A stretch of DNA of 64,000 nt, from the NCBI RefSeq assembly GCF_009727055.1, contig NC_052350.1, positions 43,734,772 through 43,798,771 of the forward strand, written 5' to 3'. Source of the DNA: Benincasa hispida (Eukaryota > Streptophyta > Magnoliopsida > Cucurbitales > Cucurbitaceae). Below the pieces are notes generated by a model. The model had not been told where the DNA came from and ran no database searches. It saw nothing but the letters and a program-made list of their open reading frames with translations. Positions 1 through 11,308 of the stretch are shown piece by piece (the first letter of the stretch is position 1; every line of letters starts with the position of its first letter). The position numbers were made by a program, and so were the translations under genes.

Positions 1-244
1 TTCCCTCAATATTCTCTAAACAAAATATTTAATACATTCTATATCCTAATTAGAAGAAAAATTTATCCTTGTATTTCTTAATAATAAGTAAAATTAACTC
101 TAGGAGACATAATAGAAAAAAAAAATAAAATTTCAATCTTTTTTCTTCCATATTACAACTATTGTTCATAATTGGAAAATAATAATTAAAATATTCATAT
201 CAATACAACAATTTAATGTTTCTCATTTATTTTTTTAAAAAAAA

Positions 245-2254
245 TCAATGTGTCCCACAAGGTGGACGTTATCGATTTCGACCTGGTTGTCATCGTCGAC
301 TTTGAACTCTAGGTTTCTTTAGTTCCTTTTGATGTTGTTCTAGTGGATCTTGTACATCTGCAGGTGTTTCATAATATAAATATTCGTTATACTCTCAACG
401 TCATGCCTATGTCCATGCATGTATAAATATGATAAACCGGCCTTTGAATTATAATATCCTAAACCAAAAGGTGACATCATCATCATTGAACTAGCATAAC
501 CAGTCTGGCTCTATGTTTGCGTCATATGAGGCAATTCTTCCACAATGCGGTTGACCTTATAAAACCCATCTTCTTCTACAGGAACTAGTGGATGAGCACT
601 AGGTATATTGAACATATAATGTATCTCCTCCATATAGCTCTCATTATTACTGCATATAGTAAGGACCTGAGTTGGATCATTTGCAACATCACGGCGGCGA
701 CTGTTGTTTGATCTTTGTGAATTATAAAAAAATTAGACATATTTAAAATAAATTTAAATTAAAAATAATTAGACAATATGTAATTATGTACCAGATGACC
801 TACAACTGCTCCCAGACGAGTAACGTAGCGTCTTGTAATAATATTGTACCAATTTATGTAATTTTGAGTTACATCCCTATCAAGGCCCAATTAGATATCC
901 TATTGCAATAAACCTCGAACGATAGTGCCATCGCACTACTAAATGTGTAACTTTTTTAGACCAATCTCCAGTTCTCAGGTCAATGTCATGTAGTAGAGGT
1001 TTAATATTGCATTTTGATGGGATATCTTGTTGGAGACCAAATTGTCTGATCACCCTGTTAGGAAAATGTCACTCACTAATGTGAAACACACATGAAGGCT
1101 TATCGTCCGCTATATGTGTTGATCGTTTGTATAAAAATTGGGCAAAGTGTCCATGACAGTTTTATAAGGCTCCCAAATAATCTGAAACATAAAATATTAT
1201 ATTAAAAATATTAAAGAAAAGTACATTAAACATATGCATAAAAAATTCGATTGGGTTCAGTATTCACGCGCCTTATTAGGTTGAAGCAGATCAAACATGT
1301 ATCTATACGACTAATTTGTAGTTAACCTAGTTACACAAAGTTTGTCTATCCACCTATATTATTAAATTAGTATTTTAAATTTTAAATTAACTATACCAAT
1401 CATATAAAAATATTTGTTAAATTAAATTACATTTAAATAACATACCGAGAACTATAGGCTCATCCAACTAATTGATCATCATTCACATGTTGAAGCTGTG
1501 GAGCCATTGTTGGAAATCATTCCTAAACCCATAATTGCACAAGTATCAGAGGCCCAACGATTTCATGAACGTCGAATTTTGTTGCTTTGCATAGTTGTCT
1601 ATACAACTATGCCAAATATGCTCGTCCCACGTCATAGAGGTTGGCTAAGGATGGCAGGAACATTAACTGCACGAAGTGACTTGATTTGTCAGAAAACAGA
1701 CTTCCACCCATCATCTGTAGTATATATGCTCGTGTATATCTCATGACAGCTTCCTTGTCTACATCATCAGCAAGCTCACAAAATTGTGTCTTTAACCATG
1801 TTAAACTTAACCTCGATCCTTTTATTTTATCAGCAGGTGAGATCACACTAAGTAACAATTTACAAATATTCAGCCAGTCATCATGCATTACTCCGATAAC
1901 TGGCTCACCGTTACAAGTAACCCGAACAACACTTCTATGTCCTGTAGGGTGATAGTACACTCTCTAATGGGCACATGAAATGTATGTGTCCCAGGCATCA
2001 ATCCTCGATCAGTGTTGTGATTAGATGCCAATCTAATTGAATGAATCCTAATATGGAAAATCCATAAAATCCAGACGTATAAAGTAATGGTAGTATTCTA
2101 GGGTAGAGTGGAATAATCTGATGAACAACCGCCTCTCGACGTCTACAATATATCTTGCTTGTGGTACGATCTTCTCATACAACTGATGATCGATGAATTG
2201 ATTGATCGTACAAAACATCAAGATTAGTTAGTCCTAGATTTAAAGCCACGATCT
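245..2254 (-). pseudogene. Plant mobile domain (PMD) gene, decayed; transposon-associated
   Basis: Plant mobile domain proteins (MAIN/MAIL family, often named serine/threonine phosphatase 7 long-form homologues) occur as host genes and inside transposons. The minus strand here gives pieces of this fold in order: GFYGFSILGFIQLDWHLIT, then GEPVIGV, LSLTWLKTQF, YTRAYILQMMGGSLF, LYRQLCKATKFDVHEIVGP, then VIRQFGLQQDIPSKC and VVRWHYRSRFI, and a basic tail ending PPCGTH before a stop at 245-247. Likely exons are 2254-1446, 1181-792 and 712-245, with GT/AG boundaries at 1445/1182 and 791/713. A frameshift near 1960 and in-frame stops near 1604 and 1520 show it is not functional. It follows a MULE transposase on the same strand, so it is probably transposon cargo. 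The domain call is strong; the exon limits are inference. Confidence 0.75.
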
Positions 2255-2394
2255 AAAGGAAAAAAAATATTTATTTCTCGAGTGAAACATAAAAATAATA
2301 TACAACTTAATAAATTATAATAAAAAGAATTAATTACACAATACAAATATTACTTGCAGTATAAAATATATCAACAATAAAAATCTCTAACTAT

Positions 2395-3165
2395 ATGGGG
2401 CCTATCGTTGTAACAAAAGACACTTACTTCGATTGTGACCTATATGGTTATAAAATCTACATTGTACTTGAGTGCTTGGTTCTGTTCAATTTATCTCATT
2501 ATGGTATTGTGAACTCTTTGGTCTACCAGGTTTCCTCAACAACGATGGGTTAGGATATATAATAGGCATATAAGGATGCGTGATCCAATAATCTTTATTC
2601 GATGTAGGTTTTAATTGAGAAAAGTAGCATGCAACATATGTTGACAGTTTATAGTAGTTTTCAATGAAATCTTCGTAGTTCACGTTAAATCATGAGCAAA
2701 CCACCATAAAATGTGAGCATAGAATACCAAACATTTGCCACTTGTTATATGAACATTACTGCTCAGATCCATTTAACCTTAATACTTGAACATTTTCTCC
2801 TTTAGCATTGAGGCCGTGACATCCAATTTTCACATGAAATACACCTGATCGTATGACTGTAGTTCATGTTTACTAGATCTTGCACCCCATTTCAAAAACA
2901 TTTTGTGTACGTACCTGAATATTTACTCACTTAGTATTACAAATATACTCGAAACAAATTGTTGATTACTAATAAAAAAAATATATTACCGGGTGTATTT
3001 ATCTCAATGTTCCAAAGTAACTCTTATTTCTTCAGTTTCTTTTTTAAAATAGTTTGTGCATTTAAATATATTATTTGAGCAAGAGCATTTATCGGCAATA
3101 TCCGAGCTCTTTTAAGGACTCCATTGATGCACTCTTATAGATTTTTCGTCATCCACCTGAACCCN

Positions 3166-3198
<33 letters not shown>

Positions 3199-3700
3199 AT
3201 ATAGTTTCAATTTGTTCCCTTTCATGTCCTCAATAGCTTTATTAAACTTTTGAATTTGGAATTGACATCTGATACGATAAACATAATTCTTCAATGTATT
3301 GAATTTATATTTTTTGTTGAAGTTGCTGGCCATAAGCAGAATTGATGATGACATTTTGGTCTCGTTCAACCATTTTCTGGATTATTCACTTCTGAGATAA
3401 TGCTAGCATGTCGATCCGAAATTAAGCACACATCTTCATGTGTAACAATTTTTCTCAAATGTTTCAAGAACCATCCCATGAGTCCACAGACTCCTCGTTT
3501 GATCCCGATGGTGATAGATTAGGATTTGCTCTCATATGTACACCAAGTGTTATCATGGAATTGTTAAAAAACAAACTCACGGTTCACTTTTATGCTAAAA
3601 CCCCCACATGGTGGTTGATAATAATCAACTCTATCGACACCATCAATCACATTATCAATTGTAAACAACATATATTCCAAACATTTGTCCCGCCATTTTA
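2395..3700 (-). pseudogene. Mutator-like (MULE) transposase remnant
   Basis: On the minus strand the order of motifs is that of a MuDR/MULE transposase. WFLKHLRKIVT and the catalytic-core motif SDRHASI lie near 3440-3500. ASNFNKKY and a helical stretch lie near 3230-3340. VLKRARILPINAL lies near 3100. A SWIM-like zinc finger (WQMFGILCSHF) lies near 2720-2760, with its first CxC degraded to CSY. The basic tail LRKPGRPKSSQYHNEI is near 2500-2540, and a CCHC-like knuckle (second Cys changed to Tyr) is near 2420-2450. Stops and frameshifts break it, and an A-tract with an N (3165-3195) replaces part of the coding region. The N-terminal third upstream of 3700 is not recognisable. The PMD pseudogene follows 140 bases downstream on the same strand, so the two were probably one transposon. 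Confidence 0.75.
3165..3195. repeat. Homopolymer A tract with a single N
   Basis: A run of about 30 A bases preceded by one undetermined base interrupts the transposase remnant. The N marks an assembly or polishing uncertainty, so the true length of this stretch is unknown. Confidence 0.9.
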
Positions 3701-3740
3701 TAAAAAAAACAGACTATGGATTACTAATTATTTTACTATT

Positions 3741-4560
3741 TATCAAACTTAAATACAAATAAAAACAAACAAGAATATTAAAAATAGTAGAAAACTAATA
3801 AAAAAAACTTTGCACATCAAACTTAAATACAAAACAATCGAATATTATAAGAAATATGTATAATAAAAATTCACTCAAGTTAATAATTTTGTATTAAATA
3901 ACAAAAAAAATACTAAACTTTTTAATAAAAACAATACTAAAAAAATAGAATATTATACAAAAAAAAAAAAAAAAAGACAAACATTACATTACTAACTATT
4001 TTACTAATTATCAAACTTAAATACAAACAAAAATATTAAAAAAATATTAAAAATATTAAAAAACCAATAAAAGAACATTGAACATCAAACTTAAATATTC
4101 AAACAATAGAATATTATAAGAAATATATACAATAAAATTCACTCAAATTAATAATTTTGTATTAAATAACAAAAAAAATACTAAACTTTCTAAATAAAAA
4201 AGCAATACTAAAAAATAGAATATTATAAAATGCAAACAATACATTACTAATTGTTTTACTAATTATCAAACTTAAATACAAACAAAAACAAACAAAAATA
4301 TTAAAAAAATCACTTAGTTTGAACATCAAATTTATTAAAAAATTAATAAAAAAATTTCAACATCAAACTTAAATACTAAAACAATCGAATATCTTAAAAG
4401 AATATATATTAAAAAAATCATTCAAATTAATAATTTTGTATTAAATAACAACAAAAAAAAATACTAAACTTTTTAAATAAAAAACAATACAAACAAAAAT
4501 AGAATAATTTCTTTACTAATTATCAATACATTACTAGTTTCTTTACTAATTATCAACCTT
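3741..4560. repeat. AT-rich tandem repeat, three units of about 255-290 bp
   Basis: The phrase TATCAAACTTAAATACAA recurs at 3741, 4009 and 4264, and a diverged start of a fourth unit is at 4551. Each unit also repeats CATCAAACTTAAATA, a TAATAATTTTGTATTAAATAAC block and AATACTAAACTTT, in the same order. The units are AT-rich and non-coding. They lie immediately upstream, in the minus sense, of the MULE remnant and may be its subterminal region. Confidence 0.8.
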
Positions 4561-6934
4561 AAATCTAATGCCTAAAACTCTAATTCTAAATTTACTTCAT
4601 AAGAACACTAAACTCTAGAAACTCTAACACTAACAAAATAACTAATACTGTACTAAAAAGTATCACTAATCCTAACTTTTTTTTAAAAGAAAAGTCAAAC
4701 GTTAAAAATTCTATATATATATATATATATATAAATATTAATATGATTGATCTAACATAATATAAATAAGAATATTAGATTGTAGAGAAAAAAACTACTA
4801 ACATCAATATATAAATATTCTTGAATTTAAAGACTATTAAAAAAATTAACATACGATACATCTACTAACACCAATATATTCAAATATTAAAAAACTACTA
4901 ACATCAATATATAAGGAATTAAAATTATATATTTAGCATAATATAAATATCAAAAAGTATTAAAAACAAAAAAACTAGTAATAAATAAAAAGTAAACTCA
5001 CAAATTTAATAGCATTTTTACTTTTTTTTTTTCTCGAAGTGACAATGATTCCTCATTTTTTTTTATTATTCGTTACCCGACAACAAAAAACTATGAAAAA
5101 ATAATATTATGAGAATATGGATCTATAACTTATTTTTAATTAAAAAAATTAGGAATTGAGTCGAGTGAATGCTACCTCTTTTTAGTTATTCGTTTCCTAG
5201 ACAACAATAAAAACTATAAAAAGAATATAATAGTATCAGAATTGGAACAAAATTTATAATTATTTAAAATAATAAAAATTTAGTAGATTGAATATACAAA
5301 TCTCACAGTTTGATAGGCGTGTGGAAAAGAAGAGGATTTAGTAACAATTTTTTAAAGAAGAGGAAGGGAAAAAAAAGTGTGAGAAAGTAATTTGTGAGTT
5401 TGTAGGTGTGTGAGAAACTAAAAATTGGAAGAGAAGAAGGGAGAGGGGTAGAGAGTAAGGAAAAAAAGGGGCAGAAAGAGTGATGAGAAGTGAGAAGTGA
5501 AGAGAGATGTGGGGTTTAAAAAAAGATAGGTCGAGTTTTCAACACTCAACCCGTGGATTTAGGTAAAACGTATTAAAAGCAACGGTTGAGATTAAAAGCG
5601 TATTAAAAGTAACGAGTGGGTGGTAAATGGACCCAGGTCGAGACTTCAAGTCTTGAGACGGGGTCAGTGTGGCAGGCGGCAGCGTCGCAGTGAGTCAGGC
5701 AATGTTGAATATTGAAAATTCGACTTGTGTAGGTTGAGTTTTCACCACTCGACTTCTTTCTTAATTTTTTTTTTAAAAATTCCACCCTCGAACTTCTAAA
5801 AATCTGACAAACTACCACAAATATCTAAATACTTTTAAAACTACCGTATTTTACTAAATATTTCTTCAATTTACAATATTAAAATAAAACATCCTTTTTA
5901 AAGACCCTTTTTGTAGCATAATGCATCTAACCTTAAGAAAATAAATATATATTTATTACATACTTATAAAGATAGAAAGTCTTAATTGATATATATATAT
6001 ATATATAAATAAGTGTACAAAATTACCAATCCAAGCATAAATTGAAAGTTTGATCTCCTATCTTGTAATTGTTAAATTAAAAATAAATTTATAGTATAGA
6101 GAATTTAACTCAACCTTGACGAATGCATTTGAATATGTTTTAGCTATTTAACTATGCTAGGATATTGTATTAACTTATAAATAATATTAAAATGAGGATT
6201 ATATTGACTAAGATATTAATGTTCAAATTTTAAACTCATTTGACATTTTTTTAAAAAAAGCGTATAGCTTATTACTTAAGTCTAAAATTCAACCATAGGC
6301 TCAAAATTGAGAATATGTAATTCTATGGATTACTTTTTAAATATGAAGATTTTATTAAATACCATTGAAAACTTATCAGATTTATGAAATAATTTTTAAC
6401 TTTTCAAAACTGGTTAGACACAACTAAGTTCAACACTAAAATAAAATAGTGATAAGAAAATGAGGTACACACGGTTTTCCTTATAGTCTTTGATATGGAT
6501 ACCGAATCAATTTAAATATTGTCGAAAGTTTATTTTTTATAGAATATACTTAGGTACATCATATGCTACATATATTTTTGTGTAAATCATCTCATTATTT
6601 GTGACAATTTTTTTTTATAATGAACATAATTGAATTGACTTAAATGATAAACCTTATATTATCGCACACATTGCTAAAAAAAATAATAAAAAAAAGACTT
6701 TATAATAATGTGAGAAAATTAATCTTCCAAAAAGTTTGATTCTTAATGAATCATAAAGGCACATTTTAATTCATGGTTCTACAAAAGAAGAAGAAAATTT
6801 TCGTTTGGTCTCTTCTCCACCTCGCCCCCATTGCCCCTCTCACCATTCTTTGATTTTGATTTTCCGAATCCTTCATCAAAACCCTAAACCCTTTCAATCC
6901 CAAATTCTGTTTTCAACCTTCCATCAATCCTCCA
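4561..6934. other. AT-rich intergenic DNA
   Basis: No gene is recognisable. The stretch holds short TA microsatellites near 4712-4732 and 5984-6008. A GC-richer patch at 5520-5780 contains CACTCAACCC-like inverted motifs, perhaps the outer end of the MULE-PMD element. The last 150 bases are the pyrimidine-rich leader of the ccmE gene. Confidence 0.5.
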
Positions 6935-7714
6935 ATGGCTACAAATCTCGCTCTCCGGCTCAGATCACGTCTCCTTTTGCAATCCTCAGCTCGTTTCCGC
7001 TCCAATTTTCATCACATTCAACCACCCCACCTCCCCAAATCTTCCCCTCTTATCTCCTCTGCACTTTCTGATCTTCGTCGATTTCCCAATGACCCCATCT
7101 TCAATCTCTCTGGATTTCGGTTCTTCTCAACTGCACGGCGGAATCTGACCCGTCCCAAGCAGGTCGACATCGGAGCTCGGGCCAGGCAGCTCCAGACGCG
7201 GCGGCTTTGGACTTACGCTCTTACTTTCAGCTGCATCGCGGGATTCATCGTCATCGTCCTCAGTAATTTTCAAGAGCATCTGATGTTCTACGTGACACCT
7301 ACCGATGCGCTCGAGAAATACTCTGCGAATCCCTCGAAGAACAAGTTTCGTCTCGGTGGTTTGGTTCTTGAAGGCAGTGTAATGCATCCGGCGTCGTCTT
7401 CTCAAATGGAGTTCGTGATAACTGATTTGATCACTGATATATTGGTTCGCCATCAGGGGTCGTTGCCGGATTTGTTTAGAGAGGGGCATTCGGTGGTGGT
7501 TGAAGGTTTTGTTAAGCCATTTACCGATGAGATAAGGAATGAGGTCTCTACGAAGAGCGTTTCGGGAAAAGCGAGAAGTGGGGAATATTATTTTTCGGCT
7601 ACTGAGGTTTTGGCAAAGCACGATGAGAAGTATATGCCTGCGGAAGTTGCGGCGGCAATCGAGAAGAACAAGAAGAAGATCGCGGAAGGAGAATTGGGGT
7701 TGAACCACGCTTGA
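6935..7714 (+). CDS. CCME: Cytochrome c-type biogenesis protein CcmE, mitochondrial
   Basis: CcmE is the haem chaperone of the system I cytochrome c maturation pathway. It binds haem covalently on the intermembrane-space side of the inner mitochondrial membrane and passes it to apocytochromes c. The 259-residue product is encoded by one uninterrupted exon. Residues 1 to about 66 are Arg/Ser-rich and acid-poor, as expected of a mitochondrial presequence. Residues 91-110 form one membrane anchor. A beta-barrel (OB-fold) domain follows from about 115. The haem-attachment motif HDEKY is at His229 to Tyr233, and a charged helical tail (EKNKKK) ends the protein. Length and layout fit plant CcmE. 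The chosen ATG is the first in this frame that gives a presequence, and it sits in a typical pyrimidine-rich leader. Nothing looks damaged. A possible poly(A) signal AATAAA is at 7969-7974. Confidence 0.95.
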   Translation: MATNLALRLRSRLLLQSSARFRSNFHHIQPPHLPKSSPLISSALSDLRRFPNDPIFNLSGFRFFSTARRNLTRPKQVDIGARARQLQTRRLWTYALTFSCIAGFIVIVLSNFQEHLMFYVTPTDALEKYSANPSKNKFRLGGLVLEGSVMHPASSSQMEFVITDLITDILVRHQGSLPDLFREGHSVVVEGFVKPFTDEIRNEVSTKSVSGKARSGEYYFSATEVLAKHDEKYMPAEVAAAIEKNKKKIAEGELGLNHA

Positions 7715-7968
7715 TTCAATGGGTACAATTGTTCTAAATTATTTTTTTCTGATATTTGTTTCAGTATGCATACAACAATATCTTTAGAAGAGAGCATGAT
7801 GAATTGTTGTACTCTATAGTTAGAACTTGCTTAATCAAAATTCTTGTGAGGTAGCATACCCTTTGTGTAGGGTGGGAGCAATTGATTTTGTTTAAATTTG
7901 AGGCATTTGACTGACATCTCAATTTTGTCTTGTAATACCAAAATCTTTGGTGATTCCTTATAATATTG

Positions 7969-7974
7969 AATAAA
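7969..7974 (+). terminator. Poly(A) signal of ccmE
   Basis: AATAAA lies 255 bases after the stop codon in a T/A-rich 3' region. It is a plausible near-upstream element; plants use degenerate signals, so the true cleavage site is uncertain. Confidence 0.4.
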
Positions 7975-8238
7975 ATGAAATTACTGATGGATGTTATGTC
8001 TTTTTCGTACAACTTTCTTTTCATTTTTTGGCTTTTTTGAAATGGTTTCATTATTCTTATATTCAGATCAGATGTAAGTATCCTTGTATTTTGACAAGCC
8101 ACCAGAGTGTGAAGGTGGTATGTAATTATCCTTATATTCAGATGTCATAATTTATAATGAAAGGTTTTAGCATGAAAGTTATTGAAATGCGATGAGAGAA
8201 CGTTTAGCATAATTTATGTATTCAGATGTATTTTCATG

Positions 8239-8431
8239 TATTTTATAAATGCCCTATAATTTGGTGATAGCCAAATTCTTATAGCATGTTGTTACAGTGG
8301 TGTATTCTTGTATCCTTGTCACTTTTTTTCAAGTATTTTATAAACGCCCTATAATTTGGTGATAGCCAAATTCTTATAGCATGTTGTTGTTACAGTGGTG
8401 TATTGTTGTATCCTTGTCACTTTTTTTTTTA
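8239..8431. repeat. 95-bp tandem duplication
   Basis: TATTTTATAAATGCCCTATA at 8239 recurs at 8334 as TATTTTATAAACGCCCTATA. Each copy continues through TTGGTGATAGCCAAATTC to a TCCTTGTCACTTTT end. The copies differ by a few substitutions and one GTT insertion. GGTGATAGCC within each unit can form a small hairpin. Confidence 0.85.
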
Positions 8432-10826
8432 TGTTTATGGTTTTTAGATTATGGGGTTGGAAAAGTGAGTGCTTGGTTTGCATAGGAGAAAGCCTCGTTT
8501 TCAGTATCTTTCTAATTTTGTCTTTGCATTGGGTTATCTAGGCTTTGTTACGAGTATGATCTATTAATGGTTCATCCTAGATTGGTCTTCTCAATGGGAT
8601 GCTATTTGTGGTATAGTTTAATCTACTGCTCTATATATTATTATGGAATTTATTTTTGTCATAGACTCATAAAATGGTAAGACTAGATTTTATTTTTAGT
8701 TTTCTCTTCTATTTGCTCTAGTTGGCCACTTTTTTTCTAATTTTATTTTGATTTTTGCCTTCGTAAGAGAGTTTCCCACCATCTTCTTTCTGGGAATATT
8801 TCTCATATGTTATATAATTTCTTTTTGTCCTATAAACGCAATGACCTTGTATAATTTGGCTGAAGAGTTTATAAGAAGAGGAAGTTGTTTGAATATTTTC
8901 AGTTTCAGTAGGTTTCATGACTCCAGATGACTGGGTAAGAGTCAAATTGTGTTGTTTTAATGGTCTAGAGAGCTTTCCCTTCAACTTCTGATACTATCTA
9001 ATACTGCCCGTTCAGATTGAAGAATATTTTTTTTATCGTTGTTGTAAGCTTTATTGGATTTTTTATTTTTCCTCTTTTGATATTGCTTGCTGCATTGGAT
9101 CCCATCCTATCAATATATTGCTGTATTGGAAATTGGCGTAGTATGCTTATGATTTATGATATATATGTATGTATGTGTGTGTGTATGAGGTACAAATATT
9201 TTAGATGAGGCAAAGAATTTGTATCAGATATTTGACCTTTTGTTAAAGAAAAAAGATAAGTAACTCATCTAATCTTTTCCAACCCAAAAGTAAGCAACCT
9301 ATTTAAAAAGCTCATTGTCCTAGTCCAAAACTAAAAGAAGAAAAATAATAATAAAAGACCAAACTCTAGAGTCATCTGATCTTCATCTTCACATTTGAAT
9401 CACTGCAAAGTGTGTTAATTTGTCTAGGTGATTGGTGAAACTCGAAGGGACTAATCACCTCTTATTGCTGACCTACGTACGCGAAAAGGGGGAAAAAAGG
9501 TCACAAATAGAGTTAAACTAAGTAACATTGCAAAGGCATAATGATAGTGGGGTTGGGATATCCCAGCCCTCTGAACCGAACGTGAAGAGTCTTCTATCCG
9601 CATGAGTTAGCGTAACAAGAAGGAATTTCTTGATTGTGGTGCCCCTTCTTTCCATGGTTCCTTCGTGAGCTTCTAGAACAGTCTCAACGTGTTTTAGATA
9701 CTTCTCCCAGGTCTTGTTATAAACCCTACCAATGTGTGGTTTTTTTATCCTCTTCCCCCAAAACATAACCCAATTGAATATCTTCAACAATTCAACAAAA
9801 AAGTTCTTCGTTTATCTTCATACTTCTCCCTCTAATCTTTTTCTTCTTTTCTGATCAATTTGAGTCCTTTTTCTATTGCATTCTATTGACCATTGCACTT
9901 CTATATCTCTAATGTTGTCTTTTGTATTGTATTTAAATATTTGTATTATATTTTGTACTATTGTCATTATGATTTTTCATGGATTTAGTGGGTTACATTT
10001 AGTATTTTTAGGTTAAATTTACTTATATCTAAGATTTTTTAAAGAAAAAAATGTATCTTCATTCTTCAACATATCAGTATCCTAGTATTTTAGAAATCGA
10101 CATGATCTTATCATATCCGTATCCCTATCTGTTTCCGTGTCTGTGCCATGTATACACACACATACATACATATATCTTTGAAGAATCTGCTTGATGAATG
10201 TTAATTGCTCGGGACTATCTGAAATAATCCTATAGGTTGCTTTGAGGCATCAGACTTCGGTCCCTTTTTTATACCCCAAACTTGATTTTAATGCAAGATT
10301 CTGAAAATTCGTGATTGAAACTTGAAAGGCCGGTTGTTCTCCTCTAATACTCTGTCATTACGTTCAGTTGTGCCTATTGAAACTGCTGTGCTTTCTTTTT
10401 CTGAAAGTTACTCATCTCCTTATTCCATGCATTGTTTGAGCAATAATAGATCGATAAATTATAGAAGAGATTGAACATGGATTCATCATACTGTTGTATA
10501 CCCACTGACTCAAGTGGGTTGCGTTATTTTATCTATTACATGTTTCAGAATCTGGATTACTGATGCATGTTTCTCTTCGGTTTAATCTAATGTTTGTAAT
10601 TAATTGTCTTGATCCTCAGGACACTCGCTGCTAACTGCAATATTTTGATTTGAATTCAATGCTATTTATTGGCAGTAAGCCCTATTCTTCTCTTTAGTGC
10701 TTTCATTGTCGAATCTCCTTTCTTCTCTTTATAATTGTCCTTTGTTAGCATTACCAGATTCCTGAGTGTTATCATCCTTTAAAACATATTTTTCTTTTTG
10801 AAGATACTTAATGTCAAGAACAATTC

Positions 10827-10832
10827 TTTATT
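10827..10832 (-). terminator. Poly(A) signal of the small secreted-peptide gene
   Basis: AATAAA reads on the minus strand about 165 bases past the stop at 10996, followed by a T-rich stretch. It fits the 3' UTR of the 67-codon gene. Confidence 0.45.
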
Positions 10833-10995
10833 GATAATACCTCCTGAGATTTACAGACCCAAAGCATGTAGAATCATATCCCAAATATAAGGCCAAAAAG
10901 AAACAAAAAATAGTGCCAGCACAATGACAACATATACATACAAACCATCAAAATCCAATCATACTGATCAATGAGAAAGCAGGAAGATCTGATAT

Positions 10996-11199
10996 CTAAT
11001 GCCAGAGAAGCACAATGAGGCAGATGAACATTGATAGCAGAGCCCTGCTACTCGGAAACGTCACCTGAAATCCAGTCCCAGCATCCATAGCAGGTAATGG
11101 TGCAAGTCCTCCACTGTCTTGAGCTCTCGCCACTTCAAGCAGAAGCACCAGAGTCATCACAAACAAGCTCATTGCCTTGTGGATGCTGAATCCTGCCAT
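10996..11199 (-). CDS. Arabinogalactan-peptide-like small secreted protein
   Basis: The product is 67 residues. Residues 1-26 form a clear signal peptide ending EVARA before Gln27. The mature part is short (SGGLAPLPAMDAGTGF, with AP and LP dipeptides) and is followed by a second hydrophobic stretch (about 54-66) ending in LLWH. A signal peptide, tiny Ala/Pro-containing core and hydrophobic C-terminus is the layout of plant arabinogalactan peptides. Those are cleaved twice, prolyl-hydroxylated, glycosylated and GPI-anchored at the cell surface. Only two prolines are in suitable context, so this is a divergent member or another GPI-type peptide. The ATG at 11199 was chosen because the signal peptide starts there; the frame is open 34 codons further up, but that part lies in the probable 5' UTR. 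A TATA box sits 102 bases upstream. Confidence 0.7.
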   Translation of the reverse strand: MAGFSIHKAMSLFVMTLVLLLEVARAQDSGGLAPLPAMDAGTGFQVTFPSSRALLSMFICLIVLLWH

Positions 11200-11300
11200 T
11201 GATGTCTGCACAGAAAGCTCGAAAAGAGAGATCAAAAGAGAGGAAGAATCGAATCGAAGGTAATATGAAATTGGTGCTGGAAATTGGAGTAAGAGAAGCA

Positions 11301-11308
11301 TATTTATA
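11301..11308 (-). promoter_or_regulatory. TATA box of the small secreted-peptide gene
   Basis: TATAAATA reads on the minus strand, preceded by TG. With initiation about 30 bases downstream, the 5' UTR would be about 70 bases. Confidence 0.55.

Larger units (their letters stand above)
7715..10820. other. Intergenic DNA between ccmE and the small secreted-peptide gene
   Basis: This holds the ccmE 3' UTR, a 95-bp tandem duplication (8239-8431) and a TG/TA microsatellite near 9165-9190. A minus-strand open stretch of about 90 codons lies at 9518-9790, with no family resemblance I recognise. No further gene is supported. Confidence 0.5.

Noticed and set aside
6805..7071. Plus-strand frame overlapping the start of ccmE
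   Set aside because: A shifted-frame shadow of the leader and presequence; composition and family match support only the ccmE frame.
7127..7708. 193-codon frame antisense to ccmE
   Set aside because: Mirror frame of a GC-richer gene, with no domain resemblance.
9518..9790. Minus-strand open stretch of about 90 codons
   Set aside because: No recognisable domain, no clear leader or poly(A) signal, and in AT-rich DNA such a frame can occur by chance. It is mentioned only as part of the intergenic region.
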